Source: Betaproteobacteria bacterium (GTDB lineage: Bacteria > Pseudomonadota > Gammaproteobacteria > Burkholderiales > Ga0077523). Taken from it: a DNA stretch of 64,000 bases. The notes beneath the pieces were generated by a model that worked only from the letters and a program-made list of their open reading frames with translations, had not been told where the DNA came from and did no database searches. The stretch spans positions 310,001 through 374,000 of the forward strand of contig JADJPK010000004.1 of assembly GCA_016713305.1 (NCBI GenBank), in the 5' to 3' direction. Position numbers and translations under genes: made by a program. Position 1 is the first letter of the stretch, and every line of letters starts with the position of its first letter. Shown piece by piece: positions 54,290-61,734 of this stretch.

Positions 54290-55740
54290 CAGAGCGTTGC
54301 CTGCATGGCCCGCTGGCACAGCGCCATGAGCCAGCCCGGCACAATACCGATGATCAGTGCCGCCAGACCGTTGACCGACAGGAGGACGCGCGCAGCGGCG
54401 TCCGAGCGGATCGGCGTCGTGTCCACCGGAGCATCGAAATACATCAGGCGCACGATGCGCAGGTAGTAGAACGCACCGATGAGCGAAAGCACGACCGCCA
54501 CCACGGCCAGCCAGATGTACCCCGCGTCCAGAACTGCCTGAAGGACGGAAAGCTTGGCGTAGAAGCCCACGGTCGGAGGAATGCCGGCCATGGAGAACAT
54601 GAGCAGCAGCATGAGGAACGCATACCAGGGACTGCGGCGGTTGAGCCCCTTGAAGTCCTCCAGGCGATCGGCTTCGAAGCCTTCACGCGAAAGCAGCAGG
54701 ATCATGCCGAAGGTGCCCAGGCCGATCAGCGCGTACACGGCCACGTAGAACATTGCCGCACTGTAACCATTCACCGTGCCCGACAGCACGCCAAGCAGCA
54801 GGAAGCCCATGTGCGAGATCGTCGAGTAGGCGAGCATGCGCTTCAGATTGGTCTGGGCGATGGCCGTGATGTTGCCGATCGCCATGGACAGGATGGCAAG
54901 GATGATCAGCATCTGCTGCCACTCCACCAGCAGCGCCTTGTCGCCGAGCGATTCCACCAGCAGCCGGATGACGAACGCGAAGGCGGCAAGCTTGGGCGCG
55001 GTGCTGATGAACAGCGCCACGGCAGTGGGGGCGCCCTCGTAGACGTCCGGGACCCACATGTGGAAAGGAACCGCGCCGAGCTTGAAGGCAAGACCCGCCA
55101 CGATGAAGACCAGTCCGAACAGAAGAATCGTCATCGTCGCCTTGCCGCTGGCGATTCGCGCCGCGACTTCGGGAATGGAAAGGGTCCCTGTCGCACCGTA
55201 GATCATGGACATGCCGTAGAGCAGCATTCCCGATGCCAGCGCGCCCAGAACGAAGTACTTCATGGCCGCCTCGGTGCTCGCCGCGTTGTCGCGATGCAAG
55301 GCAACGAGCGCGTACATCGACAGCGACAGGAGTTCCAGGCCCAGATACGCGGTCAGGAAGTGATTGGCCGAGATCATGACCATCATGCCCAGCGTGGCGA
55401 ACAGGACGAGCGAGAAGAACTCGCCCTGGAACATGCCGCGCACCGTGACGTATCCGCGGGAATACACGAGCATCACTGCCACCGCGATGTACACCATGAC
55501 CTTGAGCAGATCGCTCATGGGGTCGTCCACGAACATGCCGTGGAACGCGAAGACGACATCCGGTCGGCTGGAACTGATCGTCACGAGCGCACACGCACCC
55601 AGCGTGAGAAGACTGAGGAGATAGATCCCTCCGCGCTGATCGTCGCGAACGAACAGGTCCGCCACGAGAATCACGCACACCATGATGAGAAGGATCAGTT
55701 CCGGCCAGATCGGCAGGAAATCGGCAGTGGTCAGCATCAC
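54289..55740 (-). CDS. nuoN: NADH-quinone oxidoreductase subunit N
   Basis: Proton-pumping membrane subunit of complex I, 483 residues, with about 14 helices. Antiporter-like core motifs: GLELLSLSMYALVALHRD with the key glutamate, FKLGAVPFHMWVPDVYEGAP with the central lysine, and LKRMLAYSTISHMGF. It is the last nuo gene here, overlapping the Nudix gene, and begins 34 bases after nuoM. Confidence 0.95.
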   Translation of the reverse strand: MMLTTADFLPIWPELILLIMVCVILVADLFVRDDQRGGIYLLSLLTLGACALVTISSSRPDVVFAFHGMFVDDPMSDLLKVMVYIAVAVMLVYSRGYVTVRGMFQGEFFSLVLFATLGMMVMISANHFLTAYLGLELLSLSMYALVALHRDNAASTEAAMKYFVLGALASGMLLYGMSMIYGATGTLSIPEVAARIASGKATMTILLFGLVFIVAGLAFKLGAVPFHMWVPDVYEGAPTAVALFISTAPKLAAFAFVIRLLVESLGDKALLVEWQQMLIILAILSMAIGNITAIAQTNLKRMLAYSTISHMGFLLLGVLSGTVNGYSAAMFYVAVYALIGLGTFGMILLLSREGFEADRLEDFKGLNRRSPWYAFLMLLLMFSMAGIPPTVGFYAKLSVLQAVLDAGYIWLAVVAVVLSLIGAFYYLRIVRLMYFDAPVDTTPIRSDAAARVLLSVNGLAALIIGIVPGWLMALCQRAMQATL

Positions 55741-55774
55741 GCGCTTCTCCGGCCTACGTTGCGGTTCCAGCGGT

Positions 55775-57259
55775 TCATGGCAGCTTGCTCTTGGCTACCT
55801 GCTCGAGCAGATCGGCGACCGGCACTTCCAGCACCGCGTTGAAGGGGGCCGGGTGGATGCCCATCCACAGCACCGCGATGGCCAGTATTCCCAGAATCAC
55901 CCATTCGCGGACTTCCACGTCCTGGAGTTCGGCGACATGCGTGTTCGCGACCGCACCGAAGACCACGCGCTTGTACATCCACAGCGTGTAGGCTGCGCCG
56001 AAGATGAGCGTCGTTGCCGCGGCGAACGCGTACCAGAAATTGATTTTTGCGGCGCTCATGATCACGAGAAACTCGCCCACGAAACCACTGGTGCCCGGCA
56101 GCCCGGCGTTGGCCATGGCGAAGAGCATGAAGAGCGATGCAAAGACCGGCATCTTGTTGACGACTCCACCGTAGTCCGCGATCTGTCGCGAATGCATGCG
56201 GTCGTACAGCACGCCCACGCAAAGGAACATCGCGCCCGAAATGAATCCGTGGGAGATCATCTGCAAGATCGCGCCCTGCATGCCCAGGCGCTCGAACAGG
56301 AACACGCCAAGGGTCACGAAGCCCATGTGCGAGATCGACGAGTACGCGATCAGCTTCTTCATGTCGGTCTGCACCAACGCCACGAGACCGATGTAGACGA
56401 CGGCGATCAGCGACAGGGCGATCATGAATCCGGCCAGGGCATGGCTTGCATCCGGCACGATGGGAAGCGAAAGGCGGATGAAGCCATATCCTCCCAGCTT
56501 GAGCATGATGGCCGCCAGGACCACCGAACCGCCGGTGGGTGCCTCGACGTGTGCGTCCGGCAGCCAGGTGTGCACGGGCCACATGGGCACCTTGACGGCA
56601 AAGGCCACGAGGAAGGCGATGAAGACGAGGATCTGAGCGGTAAGAGCCAGCGGCACCTTCTGGAATTCGCTGATCGCGAAGCTTCCGCCACTTTGCTGGT
56701 GCAGATAGAGGAGCGCGACCAGCATGAGCAGTGAACCGAGCAGCGTGTAAAGGAAGAACTTCACCGATGCGTAGATCCGGTTCGGGCCGCCCCATACGCC
56801 GATGACGATGAACATCGGAATGAGGGTCGCCTCGAAGAACACGTAGAACAGCATGGCGTCCATCGCGCTGAACACACCGTTCATCAGCCCTGACATCACC
56901 AGGAAGGCCGCCATGTACTGGGCTACACGGGACTCGATGACCTTCCATCCTGCGAGCACGACGAGCACGGTGGTGAAACTGTTGAGCAGAATGAGCAGCA
57001 GCGAGATGCCATCGATGCCGAGCGCGTACTGGACGTTGTAGCGCGTGATCCAGGGCGAACGCTCGACGAATTGCATGCCGTGCGCGGCGGGATCGAACCC
57101 GGCGATGAGCGGGAGGCAGGCGAGGAGGCCTGCCAGCGACCCGAGCAGCGCCACGACACGGGCCAGCGACGCGTTCCGATCCGAACCCGTGGCGAGCACC
57201 AGGGCACCAGCAAGGATCGGGACCCAGATGACCAGCGTGAGATAGGGTGTTGTACTCAT
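55775..57259 (-). CDS. nuoM: NADH-quinone oxidoreductase subunit M
   Basis: Proton-pumping membrane subunit, 494 residues. Motifs: LFYVFFEATLIPMFIVIGVWGG with the essential glutamate, FAVKVPMWPVHTWLPDAHVEAP with lysine and histidine, and MKKLIAYSSISHMGFVTLG. Normal length and full set of helices. It starts 7 bases after the nuoL stop. Confidence 0.96.
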   Translation of the reverse strand: MSTTPYLTLVIWVPILAGALVLATGSDRNASLARVVALLGSLAGLLACLPLIAGFDPAAHGMQFVERSPWITRYNVQYALGIDGISLLLILLNSFTTVLVVLAGWKVIESRVAQYMAAFLVMSGLMNGVFSAMDAMLFYVFFEATLIPMFIVIGVWGGPNRIYASVKFFLYTLLGSLLMLVALLYLHQQSGGSFAISEFQKVPLALTAQILVFIAFLVAFAVKVPMWPVHTWLPDAHVEAPTGGSVVLAAIMLKLGGYGFIRLSLPIVPDASHALAGFMIALSLIAVVYIGLVALVQTDMKKLIAYSSISHMGFVTLGVFLFERLGMQGAILQMISHGFISGAMFLCVGVLYDRMHSRQIADYGGVVNKMPVFASLFMLFAMANAGLPGTSGFVGEFLVIMSAAKINFWYAFAAATTLIFGAAYTLWMYKRVVFGAVANTHVAELQDVEVREWVILGILAIAVLWMGIHPAPFNAVLEVPVADLLEQVAKSKLP

Positions 57260-57266
57260 CGCAGCC

Positions 57267-59258
57267 TCACGTCCGGACGAACCAGACCGTCAGCAAAACG
57301 AAGACGCCGATGATCATCGTGAATGCATAGTGGTAGATGAGACCCGACTGGAACTTGCGGATGATTCCGGAGAACCAGCCGACGAGCCGGGCGGAGCCGT
57401 TTACGAACAATCCATCGATGATCGCCACATCGCCGACGCGCCACAGCACGGTGCCCAGGCCTCGGGCTCCGGCCGCGAAGACCGCGTTGTAGATTTCGTC
57501 GAAGTAGTACTTGTTGGAAAGCAAGGTGTACAGCACCCGGGTGTGCCGGGCGACGGCGGCGGGAATGTCCGGACGCTTCAGATAGAAGAACCACGACAGG
57601 GCGACACCTGCAAGAGCCAGCCAGAACGGGAGTGTTCCGAACGCGTGCAGCCCCATTGCCGCGGCACCGTGGAAGTGCTCCTTCAGATCGGCCATCGCTT
57701 CGTGGTGGCCGGAGATGTGAATGGGCCCGGCAAAGTAGTCACCGAACAGCATGGGTCCGATGGTGATGTAACCGATGATCAGGGACGGGATCGCCAGCAG
57801 GACCAGCGGCAAGGTCACGACCCAGGGCGATTCGTGGGGCGTCCCGCCGTGACCGTGATGATCGTCGTGTCCATGTCCGTGATGAGCATCGCCGCCGGTG
57901 GTGAACCGTTCCTTGCCGTGAAAGACCAGGAAGTACATCCGGAAGGAATAGAAGGCGGTCACGAAGACACCGGCCACCACCGCGAAGTACGCGAATCCGC
58001 TGCCCGGGATGTGCGCAGCGCCGACCGCCTCGATGATGCTGTCCTTCGAATAGAAACCGGAAAGGAAAGGCGTCCCGATGAGCGCGAGTGAGCCGACGAG
58101 GGAGGTGATCCACGTGACCGGCATGTACTTGCGCAGCCCCCCCATGTTGCGGATGTCCTGATCGTGATGCATCCCGATGATCACCGAACCGGCGGCCAGG
58201 AAGAGCAACGCCTTGAAGAACGCATGAGTCATCAGGTGGAAGATGGCTACCGGGTAGGCCGAGGCACCGAGCGCAACGGTCATGTAGCCGAGCTGCGAAA
58301 GCGTCGAATACGCAACCACCCGTTTGATATCGTTCTGCACGACACCGAGGAACCCCATGAACAGTGCCGTGATCGCCCCGATCACGATGACGAACGAAAG
58401 CGCGGTTTCCGAAAGCTCGAAGAGCGGCGACATGCGGGCGACCATGAAGATGCCGGCCGTCACCATGGTCGCCGCGTGGATCAGGGCGGAGATCGGCGTG
58501 GGGCCTTCCATGGAATCGGGCAGCCACACGTGCAGGGGGAACTGAGCGGACTTGCCCATCGCACCAACGAACAGCAGGACGCAGATGACCGTGAGAAGGG
58601 ACCACGGTTCTCCGCCCCACAGCGTGATGGTCGCTGTCTCCTGCAGAGGCGCGGCCTGGAACACGGTGGCGTAGTCCAGCGAACCGAAGTAGGCGAGCAC
58701 CAGGCCGATGCCCAGGACGAATCCGAAGTCGCCCACGCGGTTCACCAGGAACGCCTTGAGATTGGCGAAGATCGCCGTGGGCCGCGTGTACCAGAAGCCG
58801 ATGAGCAGATAGGACACCAGTCCGACCGCTTCCCAGCCGAAGAAGAGCTGGAGGAAGTTGTTGGACATCACCAGCATCAGCATGGAGAACGTGAACAGCG
58901 AGATGTAGCTGAAGAAGCGCTGATACCCGGGGTCGTCCGCCATGTAGCCGATGGTGTAGATGTGCACCATCAGCGAGACGGACGTCACGACCAGCATCAT
59001 CGTCGCCGTGAGCGAATCGATGAGGAAGCCCACCTCCATCTTCACGCTGCCGGACACGAGCCAGGTATAGACCGGGCCGTTGAAGGTGTGCCCGGCCAGA
59101 ACCTCCTGGAACACCAGGATCGATGCGACGAAGGAGATCGCCACACCCAGGATGGTCGCGACGTGGGCGCCGGTACGGCCGACGAGCTTTCCGAACAGTC
59201 CGGCGACGATGGCGCCGGCGAGCGGAGCGAGCGGAACGACGAGGTAGAGGCCCTTCAT
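57267..59258 (-). CDS. nuoL: NADH-quinone oxidoreductase subunit L
   Basis: Largest proton-pumping membrane subunit, 663 residues. NFLQLFFGWEAVGLVSYLLIG, MGKSAQFPLHVWLPDSMEGP and DIKRVVAYSTLSQLGYMT are the core motifs. The C-terminal lateral helix and final membrane anchor (FTMIIGVFVLLTVWFVRT) are present. A histidine-rich loop (HHGHGHDDHHGHGG, about residues 467-480) lies between helices. One base separates it from nuoK. Confidence 0.96.
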   Translation of the reverse strand: MKGLYLVVPLAPLAGAIVAGLFGKLVGRTGAHVATILGVAISFVASILVFQEVLAGHTFNGPVYTWLVSGSVKMEVGFLIDSLTATMMLVVTSVSLMVHIYTIGYMADDPGYQRFFSYISLFTFSMLMLVMSNNFLQLFFGWEAVGLVSYLLIGFWYTRPTAIFANLKAFLVNRVGDFGFVLGIGLVLAYFGSLDYATVFQAAPLQETATITLWGGEPWSLLTVICVLLFVGAMGKSAQFPLHVWLPDSMEGPTPISALIHAATMVTAGIFMVARMSPLFELSETALSFVIVIGAITALFMGFLGVVQNDIKRVVAYSTLSQLGYMTVALGASAYPVAIFHLMTHAFFKALLFLAAGSVIIGMHHDQDIRNMGGLRKYMPVTWITSLVGSLALIGTPFLSGFYSKDSIIEAVGAAHIPGSGFAYFAVVAGVFVTAFYSFRMYFLVFHGKERFTTGGDAHHGHGHDDHHGHGGTPHESPWVVTLPLVLLAIPSLIIGYITIGPMLFGDYFAGPIHISGHHEAMADLKEHFHGAAAMGLHAFGTLPFWLALAGVALSWFFYLKRPDIPAAVARHTRVLYTLLSNKYYFDEIYNAVFAAGARGLGTVLWRVGDVAIIDGLFVNGSARLVGWFSGIIRKFQSGLIYHYAFTMIIGVFVLLTVWFVRT

Positions 59259-59259
59259 C

Positions 59260-59565
59260 TTAGTTCTTCAGCGATCCGAGGTCGTCGACGTTGATGGAGC
59301 GGATGTTGCGGAACAGGACCACCAGAATGGCGAGGCCGATGGCGGACTCCGCGGCGGCCACGGTCAGGATGAAGAACACGAACACCTGGCCGGCGTAGTC
59401 GTTGAGGAAATGCGAGAAGGCCAGGAAGTTCATGTTCACGGACAGCAACATGAGCTCGATGGCCATGAGCAGGATGATCACGTTCTTCCGGTTGAGGAAG
59501 ATGCCCACCACGCTGATCGCAAAGAGGACGGCACCCAGAACCAGATAGTGCGAAAGGGAGATCAT
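59260..59565 (-). CDS. nuoK: NADH-quinone oxidoreductase subunit K
   Basis: Small three-helix membrane subunit of 101 residues, exactly family length. The two conserved membrane glutamates are at E37 (LLMAIELMLLSVN) and E73 (VAAAESAIGLAI). The ATG at 59565 overlaps the nuoJ stop, which fixes the start; the longer open frame reads through nuoJ out of frame. Confidence 0.96.
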   Translation of the reverse strand: MISLSHYLVLGAVLFAISVVGIFLNRKNVIILLMAIELMLLSVNMNFLAFSHFLNDYAGQVFVFFILTVAAAESAIGLAILVVLFRNIRSINVDDLGSLKN

Positions 59566-60194
59566 GTTCGGTTCGCAGCCTTTTCGGAGGCCGGCGCCTT
59601 CTCGGCCGGCATGGAGACCATGCGCACGCGATCCTGCCGGCGAACGAGGACTTGCCGGGACGGGTCCTGGAACTTGGTGTCCTTGCGCCGCCGCAGCGTG
59701 AGAGCGATCGCGGCCACGATGGCAACAAGCAGCAGCACCGATGCGATCTCGAACGGATACACGTAGTCGGTGTAGATGAGCTTGCCCAGTTCGCGGGTGT
59801 TCGAGTACGTCTCCGGCTTGGGCGACGGCGCGGGCATCCCCTCGAGGCTGAAGTACTTGCCCCAGACGATGGCCGCCATCTCTCCCAGCATGACGAGGGC
59901 GACGACCAGGGCCGGCACCAGATAGTCCCAGTAGCCCTCCCGCAACCGGTCGAGATTGATGTCCAGCATCATGACGACGAACAGGAACAGGACCATCACC
60001 GCCCCGACATAGACGAGGACGAGCGTGATCGCAAGGAACTCGGCCTCGAGGAGCATCCACAGCCCGGAAGCCGTGACGAACGACAGCACCAGGAACAAGG
60101 TGGAGTGGACGGGATTGCGCGCCGTGATGACGCGCAGCGCTGCGGCGACGAGGATCAGCGAGAAGGCGTAGAAGGCGACCGTTTTGAATTCCAT
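59562..60194 (-). CDS. nuoJ: NADH-quinone oxidoreductase subunit J
   Basis: Five-helix membrane subunit of 210 residues. AEFLAITLVLVYVGAVMVLF contains the conserved pi-bulge helix region with Y and G important for coupling, followed by LFVVMMLDIN. The tail after the last helix is longer and charged (RRRKDTKFQDPSRQ to the end). It starts 11 bases after nuoI and overlaps nuoK by four bases. Confidence 0.95.
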   Translation of the reverse strand: MEFKTVAFYAFSLILVAAALRVITARNPVHSTLFLVLSFVTASGLWMLLEAEFLAITLVLVYVGAVMVLFLFVVMMLDINLDRLREGYWDYLVPALVVALVMLGEMAAIVWGKYFSLEGMPAPSPKPETYSNTRELGKLIYTDYVYPFEIASVLLLVAIVAAIALTLRRRKDTKFQDPSRQVLVRRQDRVRMVSMPAEKAPASEKAANRT

Positions 60195-60205
60195 CTTTCG
60201 ACCGT

Positions 60206-60694
60206 TTACCGGTATGCCGCGTCGGCTGCGCGGTCCTTGGCGATCTGGGCCTCGTATCTGTCGCCGATGGCCAGCAGCATTTCCTTCGTGTACACGAGGT
60301 CCCCGCGGCGTTCGCCGTGATATTCGAAGATGCGGGTCTCCACGATGGAGTCCACCGGACAGGACTCCTCGCAGAACCCGCAGAAGATGCACTTGGTGAG
60401 GTCGATGTCGTAGCGGGTCGTTCGGCGCGTGCCGTCCGCGCGCGGCTCCGACTCGATGGTGATGGCAAGCGCCGGGCACACGGCTTCGCACAGCTTGCAT
60501 GCGATGCACCGCTCTTCGCCGTTCGGATAGCGGCGAAGAGCATGCAAACCGCGGAAACGCGGGCTCTGCGGCGTCTTCTCGTCCGGGAACTGGACGGTGA
60601 TCTTGCGCGCGAACAGGTGGCGGCCCGTGAGCATCATGCCTCGCACGAGCTCCAGGAGCAGGAAGGTGCTGAAGAATTCCTTGACTCGATTCAT
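60206..60694 (-). CDS. nuoI: NADH-quinone oxidoreductase subunit I
   Basis: Peripheral-arm subunit holding two [4Fe-4S] clusters (N6a, N6b), 162 residues. Two ferredoxin motifs are seen: CIACKLCEAVCP and CIFCGFCEESCP. N-terminal amphipathic MNRVKEFFSTFLLLELVRGM anchors it to the membrane arm. The ATG at 60694 is chosen because TGAGGTG sits at proper distance; a GTG three codons upstream is the alternative. Confidence 0.96.
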   Translation of the reverse strand: MNRVKEFFSTFLLLELVRGMMLTGRHLFARKITVQFPDEKTPQSPRFRGLHALRRYPNGEERCIACKLCEAVCPALAITIESEPRADGTRRTTRYDIDLTKCIFCGFCEESCPVDSIVETRIFEYHGERRGDLVYTKEMLLAIGDRYEAQIAKDRAADAAYR

Positions 60695-60704
60695 GATGCG
60701 CACC

Positions 60705-61733
60705 TCACTTCCACAGCCACAGCGGCGTCTGCATCCACGCGCCGATGACGATCAGCCAGACGAGCGTGACGGGAATGAACACTTTCCATCCGAGCCGCAT
60801 GATCTGGTCGTAGCGGTACCGCGGGAACGTGGCCCGGAACCAGAGAAACAGGAACAGCACGAACGCGATCTTCGCCAGCAGCCAGGGGAAACCATCCGGG
60901 ACGCCGGGGATGGGAGACAGCCAGCCGCCCAGGAACATGATGGCCGCGAGCGAGGACACCAGAATCATGTTCGCGTATTCGGCAAGGAAGAACACCGCGA
61001 ACGCCATGCCGGAATACTCGACATGAAAGCCCGCCACGATCTCCGACTCGCCCTCGGCCACGTCGAACGGGGCGCGGTTCGTTTCCGCAACCGCCGCGAT
61101 GACGTACACCACGAACATCGGGAACAGGGGAATGAAGTTCCAGGAGAGCAGTCCCCAGCCGCTCTGCTGCTGGCGCACGATCTCCACCAGATTGAGGCTG
61201 TGCGCCATCATGAGCACCCCGACCAGGGCGAAGCCCATCGCGATCTCGTAGGAGACGATCTGGGCGGCGCTGCGCAGACACCCGAGGAAGGCGTACTTCG
61301 AGTTGGATGCCCAGCCGGCGATGATCACGCCGTACACACCCATGGACGTGATGGCCATCACGTACAGCAGCCCGGCATTCACGTTCGCCAGGACCAGATC
61401 CGGATTGAACGGAATCACCGCCCAAGCGGCAAGCGCGGGCATGAGGGACAGCATGGGAGCCAGCAGGAACAGCAGCTTGTTGGCGCCGCTGGGGATGATG
61501 ATCTCCTTGGTCATCAGCTTCAGCGCATCCGCGATGGGCTGAAGCAGGCCCTTGGGACCCACCCGGTTCGGCCCGAGACGTACCTGCATGTAGCCGATGA
61601 CCTTGCGTTCCGCCAGCGTGAGGTAGGCCACGGCCCCCATCAGCGGCAGGACGATCGCGACGATCTTCGCCAACGACCACACGAGCGGCCAGAGAGGTCC
61701 GAACCACTGCTCGATTTGATGGAACAGTTCCAT
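60705..61733 (-). CDS. nuoH: NADH-quinone oxidoreductase subunit H
   Basis: Membrane subunit forming the quinone-entry chamber, 342 residues. Diagnostic stretches: AERKVIGYMQVRLGPNRVGP, LQPIADALKLMTKE, AETNRAPFDVAEGESEIVAG and GFHVEYSGMAFA. The ATG at 61733 immediately follows the nuoG stop; a GTG at 61742 would overlap it. Confidence 0.96.
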   Translation of the reverse strand: MELFHQIEQWFGPLWPLVWSLAKIVAIVLPLMGAVAYLTLAERKVIGYMQVRLGPNRVGPKGLLQPIADALKLMTKEIIIPSGANKLLFLLAPMLSLMPALAAWAVIPFNPDLVLANVNAGLLYVMAITSMGVYGVIIAGWASNSKYAFLGCLRSAAQIVSYEIAMGFALVGVLMMAHSLNLVEIVRQQQSGWGLLSWNFIPLFPMFVVYVIAAVAETNRAPFDVAEGESEIVAGFHVEYSGMAFAVFFLAEYANMILVSSLAAIMFLGGWLSPIPGVPDGFPWLLAKIAFVLFLFLWFRATFPRYRYDQIMRLGWKVFIPVTLVWLIVIGAWMQTPLWLWK

Positions 61734-61734
61734 G

